DNA of 6,755 nucleotides. Source: Acidobacteriota bacterium. Its GTDB lineage: Bacteria > Acidobacteriota > Terriglobia > Terriglobales > Acidobacteriaceae. A model generated the notes under the pieces. That model searched no databases and had not been told where the DNA came from. It saw only the letters and a list, made by a program, of their open reading frames with translations. Shown piece after piece: positions 1 through 5,677 of this stretch (position 1 is its first letter; every line of letters begins with the position of its first letter). The position numbers and the translations under genes were made by a program. Location: assembly GCA_021780095.1 (NCBI GenBank), contig JAJXZK010000193.1:1-6755 (forward strand), in the 5' to 3' direction.

Positions 1-1
1 G

Positions 2-622
2 CAGACAGACGGTGCCCTGGTGCTACGTATGGCCCAGGCGGATGTGTTGCCGTACGACTTCACTGCCCTCGCGGATACGCTGCATATCTACGATCGTGAA
101 GTAAAAGATCTGCTTGCAACCCGCCAAAAAGAGGCGAAGGAGCGTGCCGCCGCGCTTCAGATGAATGCGTATGCATTGACCAGCGATCCCAAACATCCTA
201 TGGTCGCTCCTCCAACCCTGACGATGCCGCCCTATCTCAACTTCGCGCCGCTCGATAATGGGCTAGCATCCCTCGACAAAGCTGCAGCCCATTTCAATGC
301 AGCACGAACCCACGCGCTGAGCGGAAGCATAGCGCCCGAGCGCCTTGCCGTGATCAATCAGGAGCTGACGCAGGCTGCTCGGAAACTCACTAACCCGCAA
401 GGGCTGCCGCGTCGCCCGTGGATGCAGAATCTTATCTACGCACCCGGTTGGTACACCGGGTACGACGCGAAGACCTTACCCGGAGTTCGCGAAGCCATCG
501 AGCAGCGCCGCTACGACGAAGCCACGGCGCAGATCGTTCTGGTCGGCCACGCAATTGCAGATGAAGCTGTTTTAGTCGAACAGGTCGCCACGGAGCTGGA
601 CAACGCAGCGACGGCAAAATGA
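2..622 (+). CDS. C-terminal part of M28-family peptidase (glutamate carboxypeptidase II / PSMA-like), transferrin-receptor-like dimerisation domain
   Basis: The reading frame is open at the left edge, so only the last 206 residues are present. The GTG at 20 and ATG at 29 are internal codons, not starts. The visible part matches the helical transferrin-receptor-like dimerisation domain that closes PSMA-type M28 peptidases: 'LRMAQADVLPYDF' near its beginning, and the hallmark 'LIYAPGWYTGYDAKTLPGVR' followed by EAIEQRR near residues 145-170. The zinc-binding catalytic domain lies outside the window, so activity cannot be judged. Known members are exported or membrane-anchored dizinc carboxypeptidases that release C-terminal residues, often glutamate, from peptides; the substrate here is unknown. 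The stop at 620-622 lies 26 bases before the preferred start of the gamma-glutamyltransferase-like gene and overlaps an alternative ATG at 619. This suggests co-transcription and possibly coupled translation. The family call is confident; the specific substrate is not. Confidence 0.88.
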   Translation, partial: QTDGALVLRMAQADVLPYDFTALADTLHIYDREVKDLLATRQKEAKERAAALQMNAYALTSDPKHPMVAPPTLTMPPYLNFAPLDNGLASLDKAAAHFNAARTHALSGSIAPERLAVINQELTQAARKLTNPQGLPRRPWMQNLIYAPGWYTGYDAKTLPGVREAIEQRRYDEATAQIVLVGHAIADEAVLVEQVATELDNAATAK

Positions 623-636
623 CTACAGTCTCCCAC

Positions 637-642
637 AGGAGA
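637..642 (+). promoter_or_regulatory. Ribosome binding site deciding the GGT-like gene start
   Basis: AGGAGA lies 6 bases before the ATG at 649 and immediately precedes a signal-peptide-like N-terminus (MKFISHIAALLFL). It favours 649 over the in-frame ATG at 619, which overlaps the stop of the upstream peptidase and has no comparable Shine-Dalgarno sequence. Confidence 0.75.
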
Positions 643-648
643 AACCGC

Positions 649-2352
649 ATGAAGTTCATTTCGCATATAGCCGCCCTGTTGTTCTTGACCTCCGTGACCC
701 TCCTCTGTCAGCAGTTTGCTTCGATGCCGGGGCAAGGCCGATCTATGGTGGTCACAAAGTTCGGCATTGTCGCCGCGCCGCAATTTCTGGCGTCGCAAGC
801 CGGCGCCCACATCCTGGAAGAAGGCGGAAATGCGATTGACGCCGCCATTGCCGCCAACGCGGTCATGGGTGTGGTGCAGCCCTATGTGAATGGCATGGGC
901 GGCGACCTGTTTGCGCTCTACTACGACGCGAAGACCGCCAAGCTCTACGGGCTTAACTCCAGTGGATGGACTCCGAAAGCACTCACTATCGACTATCTGA
1001 AGTCCCATCACATCGACAGCATCGATCCCATTGGCGTTCACAGCATCGACATTCCTGGGTGTGTCGCCGGTTGGCAAGCTCTGAAGGATCGCTTTGGCAA
1101 GCTTCCCTTCAGCAAAACGTTAGCGCCCGCGATCTACTACGCGCAGAACGGATTTCCATTAGCCGAACGCAATGCGCGCTACTGGGTCAGCAAAAGAGAT
1201 ATGCAGCAACCCGGATACAAGGAGACCTATCTCCCTGGCGGTGTTGCGCCCCAGCTTGGAGACCTGTTTCGAAATCCTGCGCTTGCGGACTCGCTACGGC
1301 AGGTCGCAGCCCACGGGAGAGAGGCTTACTACAACAGCGCCATGACCGACACCATGGTGAAATTTCTGCGCGCTCAGGGCGGAACCCACACACGAGAAGA
1401 CTTCGCGGACTTTCAACCGGAGTGGGTGGAACCGATTTCCACCACCTATCGCGGCTGGACCGTCTACGAGCTGCCGCCGAACGGACAAGGTGTTGCCGCA
1501 CTTTCCATGCTGAACATTATGGAACAGTTCCCCATGGCGCAGTACGGACACAATTCTGCCGATGCATTGCAGGTGATGATTGAGGCCAAGAAACTGGCGT
1601 ATGCAGATATGTACCGCTACGTCGGCGATCCTCGCTTTACTCCTATTCCGGCTGAAGCAATGCTCTCCAAAGACCTGGCAAAACAGCGCGCAAAGTTGAT
1701 CGATATGAAGCAGGCGTCCTGCCAGGTGTTGCCTTCTGACCTCACGCAGTACCTCAACGCGCATGGCAAGACAACGATCTATCTTTCCACTATCGATAAA
1801 GACGGAAATATCGTCTCGCTGATTCAGAGCAATTACGAAGGCTACGGCACGGGAATGGTAGCACCCGGCCTGGGCTTCTCCTTTCAAGACCGCGGCGCTG
1901 GATTCAGCCTGACTCCCGGTCAGCCCAATTCACTGGCGGGACACAAGCGACCGCTCCACACCATCATTCCGGCCTTCATGGAAAAAGGAGACATACGGAT
2001 CGGCTTCGGCATTATGGGTGGCTGGAATCAGGCCCAGGCGCACGCACAATTTGTCGCGAACGTGGTCGACTATGGAATGAACGTGCAGGCAGCGCTCGAA
2101 CAAGCTAGATTTACCAAGCCGACGTTTGATGGCTGCGACGTGCAGATGGAACCCGGCATTCCAGAATCGGTACGGGCGGACCTAATCAAACGCGGACAGC
2201 AGATTCAGCTATTGCAGCCGTTCTCATTCACTGTGGGGCAAGGCGAAGCTGTCGTTCGCGATACCAAACGCAACGTCAACTTCGCCGGCTCCGACCCCCG
2301 TTCCGATGGAGAAGCGATTCCGCAGGAGCCTCCGACAAATTTCCATCCCTGA
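649..2352 (+). CDS. Secreted gamma-glutamyltransferase superfamily protein (Ntn-hydrolase, GGT-like)
   Basis: This 567-residue protein has a signal peptide of about 22-26 residues; a Cys sits near the cleavage region but no proper lipobox is visible. It follows the whole GGT fold: 'ILEEGGNAIDAAIAAN' near residue 55, 'NGMGGD' near 82, 'IPGCVAGW' near 135, and the autoprocessing site 'KTTIYLSTIDKDGN', whose first Thr (Thr375) is the expected nucleophile. The oxyanion-type Gly-Gly is at 457-458 and a 'GSDPRSDG' ending closes the protein. Cleavage before Thr375 would give chains of roughly 350 and 193 residues. In classical GGTs an Arg in an 'AREVAP'-like motif, an 'NNQMDD' motif and a Ser-Ser pair bind the glutamyl group. 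Here the equivalent places read 'SSGWTP' (104-109), 'FQDRGAGF' and 'PLHTII' (His437-Thr438). The protein therefore belongs with the YwrD/acylase-like branch and its substrate may not be a gamma-glutamyl compound. It probably acts in the periplasm alongside the peptidase encoded just upstream. Confidence 0.9.
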   Translation: MKFISHIAALLFLTSVTLLCQQFASMPGQGRSMVVTKFGIVAAPQFLASQAGAHILEEGGNAIDAAIAANAVMGVVQPYVNGMGGDLFALYYDAKTAKLYGLNSSGWTPKALTIDYLKSHHIDSIDPIGVHSIDIPGCVAGWQALKDRFGKLPFSKTLAPAIYYAQNGFPLAERNARYWVSKRDMQQPGYKETYLPGGVAPQLGDLFRNPALADSLRQVAAHGREAYYNSAMTDTMVKFLRAQGGTHTREDFADFQPEWVEPISTTYRGWTVYELPPNGQGVAALSMLNIMEQFPMAQYGHNSADALQVMIEAKKLAYADMYRYVGDPRFTPIPAEAMLSKDLAKQRAKLIDMKQASCQVLPSDLTQYLNAHGKTTIYLSTIDKDGNIVSLIQSNYEGYGTGMVAPGLGFSFQDRGAGFSLTPGQPNSLAGHKRPLHTIIPAFMEKGDIRIGFGIMGGWNQAQAHAQFVANVVDYGMNVQAALEQARFTKPTFDGCDVQMEPGIPESVRADLIKRGQQIQLLQPFSFTVGQGEAVVRDTKRNVNFAGSDPRSDGEAIPQEPPTNFHP

Positions 2353-2468
2353 TCCCCAGATCGCCGATGCCACAGATGCAAGATTCATCTGCGCGATTGC
2401 GAACCGTCGCTACAATGTCGACGAAAGATCGTGTGCTGCCTGATCGGGCCGGCTACAGCGATCGCGGT
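2353..2468. other. Convergent intergenic gap between GGT-like gene and rimM
   Basis: This is 116 bases between two converging genes. The only structure I can point to is a 6-bp inverted repeat, CAGATG (2373-2378) and CATCTG (2386-2391), with a 7-base loop and no T-run after it on either strand. It is not convincing as a terminator. No trmD or other coding fragment is recognisable on either strand. Confidence 0.5.
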
Positions 2469-3098
2469 CTAAGGCTTGAGTCCCGACTCGGAGGACGCGT
2501 CTCTCGCGCGCCTCTCTTCTTCCGTTAACGGCGCATTCACCTCCAGAAGTCCCGGAGGAAGGCGCATCTCTACGCGTCCGGCCGCCACGTCGATTTTGAC
2601 CACATACGCCTTCGCGAATGGAATTTCGTATTCGATCCCGTCCCCGCCCTCAACAATCAACAGGTCCGCGGTTTGCGCCTGTTGGATTACATCTCGAATT
2701 GTCCCGAGGACATGAGGAGATGGTGTTCCGATTCCGCGCATGTCCACGAGATCGCAGCCAACAAGGTCGCTGATGTAGATCTCGTCGGACCGCAGTGGCT
2801 TGCGTTCGGCGGCGGAAATCACCAGGTCCGCACCCCTCAACGCTTCCGCTGCGGAGATGGAGTCCACCTGAGCGAACTTCAGGACCACTTTGCCTTTGTG
2901 CAGCCAGGAATTTTCAAGCAGAACAGGGCTTGCAGGAAGCTGGTCGCTGCGCCACAGAAATGCTTTGCGCATCTCGGTAAATCGATCCGGGAAATCCGAG
3001 AGGATCTCCGCCAGCACTTCGCCTCGTCGTCCCTGGGGTCGAATCAAGCGGGCAACATGCACCCAAACCTCAAGAGCTGCTGGCTTTGAATCCGTCAC
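2469..3098 (-). CDS. rimM: Ribosome maturation factor RimM
   Basis: RimM assists maturation of the 30S subunit head and binds ribosomal protein S19 through its C-terminal PRC-barrel. The 209-residue product shows the N-terminal RimM domain ('VHVARLIRPQGRRGEVLAEI', residues 13-32). A linker follows ('AEALRGADLVIS'), then a PRC-barrel of about residues 98-180, including 'DEIYISDLVGCDLVDMRG', 'LGTIRDVIQ', 'LLIVEGGDGIEYEIPF' and 'RVEMRLPPGLLEVNA'. The last 20 or so residues are a charged tail beyond the domain. The start used is GTG at 3098, which has no clear Shine-Dalgarno sequence. An in-frame GTG at 3062 with GAGG 5 bases upstream would begin directly at VHVARLIRP, so the start is uncertain by 12 codons. 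The gene follows khpA by 60 bases and is probably co-transcribed with it. The commonly adjacent trmD and rplS do not follow; a convergent secreted enzyme does. Confidence 0.93.
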   Translation of the reverse strand: MTDSKPAALEVWVHVARLIRPQGRRGEVLAEILSDFPDRFTEMRKAFLWRSDQLPASPVLLENSWLHKGKVVLKFAQVDSISAAEALRGADLVISAAERKPLRSDEIYISDLVGCDLVDMRGIGTPSPHVLGTIRDVIQQAQTADLLIVEGGDGIEYEIPFAKAYVVKIDVAAGRVEMRLPPGLLEVNAPLTEEERRARDASSESGLKP

Positions 3099-3158
3099 AG
3101 CGTAATTGTTGCACGTGCGGGGACACGATGCATGATGCAGACCCGACTGGAAAAGATT

Positions 3159-3455
3159 CTACGCGGAACCGGAATCCGCCTTGCCTTCTTCCACGATCTC
3201 CAGGCTGTAGCGATGATGTAGCTTGACGCTGACGGCTCCTAGAATTGTTCGTAACGATCGAGCCGTCCGTCCTTGCTTGCCAATCACCTTTCCGACATCC
3301 GTCGGATCGACTCTCAGCCGCAAGACGGTGCCAGCTTCGCTCGATGTTGCGTTGACTGAAACTTCTTCCGGCTTATCAACTAACGAACGTGCGATTGCCG
3401 TAACCAACTCGACTGCGGACGGCTCCGCAGAACTTTCTGACATGCTCAACCCCAT
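3159..3455 (-). CDS. khpA: KH-domain RNA-binding protein KhpA (YlqC family)
   Basis: This is a small cytoplasmic RNA-binding protein. In other bacteria KhpA works with KhpB (Jag/EloR) in post-transcriptional control of cell elongation and division, and its gene usually sits between rpsP and rimM, as here. Nearly the whole 98-residue product is one KH domain: 'AVELVTAIARSLVDKPEEV' at residues 14-32 as the first helix, and the RNA-gripping GXXG loop 'VIGKQGRTARSLR' with Gly59-Lys60-Gln61-Gly62. The tail after residue 88 is charged and short. Family members are usually 75-85 residues, so the first 10 or so residues are extra. The ATG at 3455 has no Shine-Dalgarno sequence, whereas the ATG at 3443 is preceded by GGGG at a fair distance and may be the true start, giving 94 residues. 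The upstream AT-rich stretch carries a likely promoter. Confidence 0.93.
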   Translation of the reverse strand: MGLSMSESSAEPSAVELVTAIARSLVDKPEEVSVNATSSEAGTVLRLRVDPTDVGKVIGKQGRTARSLRTILGAVSVKLHHRYSLEIVEEGKADSGSA

Positions 3456-3482
3456 AAAGTGAAACGTTGAAATCTGATTGCG

Positions 3483-3511
3483 TTTATACCTAAATAAAGT
3501 CGATTTGTCTG
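3483..3511 (-). promoter_or_regulatory. Candidate sigma-70 promoter for khpA-rimM
   Basis: Read on the minus strand, CAGACA (3511-3506; 4 of 6 to TTGACA) is separated by exactly 17 bases from TATAAA (3488-3483; 5 of 6 to TATAAT). Transcription would start near 3476, giving a leader of about 20-33 bases to the khpA start. It lies in a markedly AT-rich stretch (about 3456-3600) in an otherwise GC-rich window. A weaker alternative further upstream is TTAATC (3580-3575), 17 bases, TACAAT (3557-3552). Consensus matching only. Confidence 0.45.
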
Positions 3512-3647
3512 CTTATTTATGGTTTACTCATTAGTCACTAGCACGGTTACTATTGTAGAGAAACTTGCGGCTGCGATTAACGAAATTGTCATTTTTGGGC
3601 AGGAAACATCGTTCACTGGCTGGAAAAGTCAGAACAGGGCCCAATGA

Positions 3648-3675
3648 AAGAGCGCGATCCAGGGACCGCGCTCTT
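3648..3675 (-). terminator. Probable rho-independent terminator or attenuator after rpsP
   Basis: Read on the minus strand, AAGAGCGCGGTC (3675-3664) and GATCGCGCTCTT (3659-3648) form a 12-bp stem with a 4-base CCTG loop. The single G-U pair is allowed in minus-strand RNA but becomes an A-C mismatch in plus-strand RNA, so the structure favours the minus transcript. It is followed by TCATT, so the U-tract is short and interrupted. It begins 52 bases past the rpsP stop and upstream of the candidate khpA promoter, which fits termination of an rpsP transcript. Confidence 0.6.
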
Positions 3676-3727
3676 AAATTATCGGCGCTTTTTGTTCGCA
3701 CCATCAAAAAAACTGGCGAACTTCGAT

Positions 3728-3982
3728 CTATGTCGCTTGGGGTACTGGCGCGGCTGCTGTCGCGACCAGCTTGTTGACTCGACCGGAGAGCTGGGCACCC
3801 TTCCCAGTCCAATAGTCGACGCGATCTTTCTTCAAATCCACGGTTGCGGGATTGGTGCGAGGATTGTAAGTTCCAACCACCTCAAGCGAACGTCCATCGC
3901 GGGCACGATCTTTCTCGATCACAACGATGCGGTAGTACGGTTTCTTGCGAGCGCCTACGCGCGAAAGACGAATCATCAACAC
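3728..3982 (-). CDS. rpsP: 30S ribosomal protein S16
   Basis: This is a structural protein of the small ribosomal subunit, needed for 30S assembly. The 84-residue product is a normal full-length S16. It has the N-terminal signature 'MIRLSRVGARKKPYYRIVV', then 'RDGRSLEVVGTYNPRTNP' near residues 28-45 and 'KDRVDYWTGKGAQLSGRV' near 52-69. The ending is a short Ala/Pro tail. The start is taken as GTG at 3982 because AAGGA at 3998-3994 lies 11 bases upstream; the ATG two codons later would be too far from it. It is the first gene of the rpsP-khpA-rimM cluster but is cut off from khpA by 272 bases with a hairpin, so it may be a separate transcription unit. The gene upstream and divergent is a transporter, where many bacteria have ffh. 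Confidence 0.96.
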   Translation of the reverse strand: MLMIRLSRVGARKKPYYRIVVIEKDRARDGRSLEVVGTYNPRTNPATVDLKKDRVDYWTGKGAQLSGRVNKLVATAAAPVPQAT

Positions 3983-3993
3983 AGCTTATATAT

Positions 3994-3998
3994 TCCTT
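3994..3998 (-). promoter_or_regulatory. Ribosome binding site of rpsP
   Basis: AAGGA on the minus strand lies 11 bases ahead of the GTG at 3982 and decides for GTG over the ATG at 3976. The stretch between it and the start is AT-rich (TATATAAG), which would keep it unstructured. Confidence 0.6.
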
Positions 3999-4016
3999 TC
4001 TGATAGCAGGAGAAAA

Positions 4017-4047
4017 GGCGCAGTCATCGCCGTAGGCGGACTGCGTC
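4017..4047 (-). promoter_or_regulatory. Terminator-like hairpin in the rpsP leader (possible attenuator)
   Basis: The arms are 4019-4025 with 4039-4045 (7 bp, CGCAGTC/GACTGCG) and 4028-4031 with 4035-4038 (CGCC/GGCG). A 2-base bulge at 4026-4027 separates the two stems, and the loop is 3 bases. On the minus strand the stem is followed directly by TTTTCTCC (4016-4009), a terminator-like layout, and it ends about 18 bases before the rpsP Shine-Dalgarno sequence. Since no minus-strand gene lies upstream, it would act on the rpsP leader itself as an attenuator, be a leftover terminator from a former neighbour, or simply be a folded leader. On the plus strand two more pairs form (4017-4047 and a G-U at 4018-4046), but only ATTT follows. 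Confidence 0.5.
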
Positions 4048-4066
4048 ATTTGGATACTGAACCTAC

Positions 4067-4095
4067 AGTATCGTGGATTTTTGGCCCTGATGCAA
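4067..4095 (-). promoter_or_regulatory. Weak candidate promoter for rpsP
   Basis: On the minus strand TTGCAT (4095-4090; 3 of 6) and GATACT (4072-4067; 4 of 6) are spaced by 17 bases. Transcription from about 4060 would give a leader of roughly 78 bases that contains the 4017-4047 hairpin. The consensus match is modest, so the position is more persuasive than the sequence. Confidence 0.3.
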
Positions 4096-4132
4096 GCCGC
4101 CCAATCGACCCATAGAGCCGAAAACTGCGAAA

Positions 4133-5479
4133 ATGTCCGCAGCGCAGTTCGCAAACGGAAGGATTCCACCCATCAGCGCAAATCCAATGAAAACCGGCGC
4201 CGGGCGCCGACGCTGGCGAATCGCATGGCTGCTGGCTCTAGGCGTGATGATCAGCTATCTGGACCGCGTCAACATTTCCGTAGCTCAACAGGCGCTGCAC
4301 CAGAGGTTCGGCCTGACCACCGTTTCTTTCGGATATCTGCTAGGAGCCTACAGTTGGACGTACGCCATGCTGCAACTGCCCTCCGGCGTTTTTCTCGATC
4401 GCTTCGGCCTAAGGCGAGTCGGCGTGATCAGTTCCTTTATCTGGAGTGCGGCGACATTCGCGACCGCTGTCTCGCAGGGTGTTGTCAGTTTATTTTCCTC
4501 GCGCCTGCTGCTCGGGGTCGGCGAATCTCCCATCTTTCCCCTCAGTGCGGCCGCCGTTGGATATTGGTTCCCGGAGAAAGAACGCGGGCTGCCCACCGCG
4601 ATGTTCGACGCTGCCGCGAAATTCAGCCCCGCCGTGGGCATTCCTTTCGTCGGGTTGCTGCTCATCCATTTTGGGTGGCGGTTCAGCTTCACATTCACCG
4701 GAATTCTGAGCCTTGCGTACTTCGTGCTGTTTGCCCGAACCTATCGCAACCCCGTGGACGATCCTCATTTGTCCCCCGCCGAGCGAGCCTATATTCAAGG
4801 CGGCGAGAAATCTCCGATAGAAGTCGGCGTTCCCTCTTCCTACCCACTGGGCTATCTGCTGCGGCAACGGAAGATTCTGGGCGCGATGATTGGTTTTGCC
4901 ACCTACAACTACAGCTTCTACTTGCTGCTGACCTGGCTGCCCAGTTATGCCATTGCAGGTCTGCACCTGACGCTGGCGCATGCGGTTTGGGCTGCGAGTG
5001 TCCCATGGTTCTTCGCCGGAATGATCGATATCTTTGTGGGCGGATGGTTGGTGGACGCGCTGATTCGTGCAGGACATGATGCCAGCCGCGTGCGGCGGAG
5101 AGTTTTGTTGCTCGGGATGGTCTGTGGCCTCGGCGTTGCAGGGCCCGCCCTCACACACCGTCCGATTCCGGCAATGTTGTCGCTTTGTGTTGGGATTGGA
5201 GGGCTCTCCGCCGCTGCCCCGGTCGGATGGACCCTACCCGGCTTCCTGGCACCGGCCAACAGCACGGGGAAGGTGGGCGGCATTATGAATTTCGGCAGCC
5301 AGATCTCCGCCATCATCGCGCCCGTGATTACTGGATATCTGACCGCCTGGACGCACACGTTTGCCGCTGCATTCGCGTTGGCAGCCTTTCTTCTGCTGCT
5401 TGGAACCATCAGCTACGCGTTTCTTCTGGGGAAAATCCAGCCGATTGATGCTCCACAAATCGAGACTATCGAGGCGTAG
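4133..5479 (+). CDS. MFS transporter, anion:cation symporter (ACS)-like
   Basis: This is a 448-residue inner-membrane protein with the pattern of 12 hydrophobic segments in two halves of six, split by a hydrophilic loop at about residues 205-240. ACS-type marks are 'SYLDRVNISVA' in the first helix (near residues 42-52), 'GVFLDRFGLRRVG' as the loop 2-3 MFS signature near 85-97, and 'RLLLGVGESPIFP' in helix 4 near 123-135. 'GWRFSFTFTGILSL' opens helix 6. Characterised ACS members import sugar acids (galactonate, glucarate, hexuronates) or other organic anions with protons. The substrate here cannot be read from sequence, and no catabolic gene sits beside it. The start is uncertain: neither ATG 4133 nor ATG 4187 has a good Shine-Dalgarno sequence, and 4187 (MKTGAGRRRWRIAWLLALG) gives a more typical short N-terminus. 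It is divergent from rpsP and its last 14 bases overlap the tail of the mmcQ relic on the other strand. I see no terminator after it. Confidence 0.9.
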   Translation: MSAAQFANGRIPPISANPMKTGAGRRRWRIAWLLALGVMISYLDRVNISVAQQALHQRFGLTTVSFGYLLGAYSWTYAMLQLPSGVFLDRFGLRRVGVISSFIWSAATFATAVSQGVVSLFSSRLLLGVGESPIFPLSAAAVGYWFPEKERGLPTAMFDAAAKFSPAVGIPFVGLLLIHFGWRFSFTFTGILSLAYFVLFARTYRNPVDDPHLSPAERAYIQGGEKSPIEVGVPSSYPLGYLLRQRKILGAMIGFATYNYSFYLLLTWLPSYAIAGLHLTLAHAVWAASVPWFFAGMIDIFVGGWLVDALIRAGHDASRVRRRVLLLGMVCGLGVAGPALTHRPIPAMLSLCVGIGGLSAAAPVGWTLPGFLAPANSTGKVGGIMNFGSQISAIIAPVITGYLTAWTHTFAAAFALAAFLLLLGTISYAFLLGKIQPIDAPQIETIEA

Positions 5480-5641
5480 GTCGCTTACGGATAGCCAGCA
5501 ACTTTCTTCGTTCGGCGATCAACTTCTTTCGCGCAGTCGGCGTCATCTCCCTACCCAGAAGACAAGGTTGGCACCCTATTGCATTGTCTCTTCGACATGC
5601 GGCAACTTCAACAGCACTTCGCGGACCTGTTCAGCATCCAT
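5466..5641 (-). pseudogene. Decayed MmcQ/YjbR-family gene (nonsense mutation, internal deletion, frameshift)
   Basis: On the minus strand from ATG 5641 the reading begins MDAEQVREVLLKLPHVEETM and then Q, which is the typical N-terminus of MmcQ/YjbR proteins. The next codon is TAG (5578-5576), where the family has Trp, and the same frame then continues GANLVFWVG, again family-like (WGxNLVFWVG), before a stop at 5545-5543. In another frame (5546-5466) follows a Lys/Arg-rich segment containing ARKKLIAERRKLLAIRKR, which I infer to be the basic C-terminal tail. Intact members are about 110-140 residues, so roughly 70-90 middle codons are missing and the ends are joined out of frame. MmcQ/YjbR proteins have a double-wing DNA-binding-like (CyaY-like) fold and their function is poorly known. 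The remnant begins 36 bases after the MBL-fold gene on the same strand and may once have been its operon partner. The N-terminal assignment is firm; the origin of the tail is less certain. Confidence 0.75.
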
Positions 5642-5677
5642 GGCAACCAATTTCCACGCGTTCAAACGCCGCCCTTA

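Noticed and set aside
511..1887. Minus-strand open frames (511-1077, 1294-1887) opposite the peptidase and GGT-like genes
   Set aside because: The products are low-complexity, His/Arg/Val-rich and without family motifs, while the plus-strand genes are continuous and well conserved.
2373..2391. CAGATG/CATCTG inverted repeat as a terminator between converging genes
   Set aside because: Only 6 bp, a 7-base loop and no T-run on either side; such a repeat is likely by chance.
3691..3722. GTTCGC/GCGAAC inverted repeat with a run of seven T in the loop (minus strand), just after rpsP
   Set aside because: The T-run is inside the loop rather than after the stem, and the loop is about 18 bases; the 3648-3675 hairpin is a far better terminator candidate.
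3531..3812. Short open frames around the rpsP-khpA gap on both strands
   Set aside because: They overlap rpsP or the hairpin, lack ribosome binding sites and have no family-like sequence.
4081..5079. Long plus-strand open frame of 332 codons
   Set aside because: It overlaps the MFS gene in another frame and its product is Arg/Ser/Pro-rich with no domain pattern; the MFS frame has clear family motifs.
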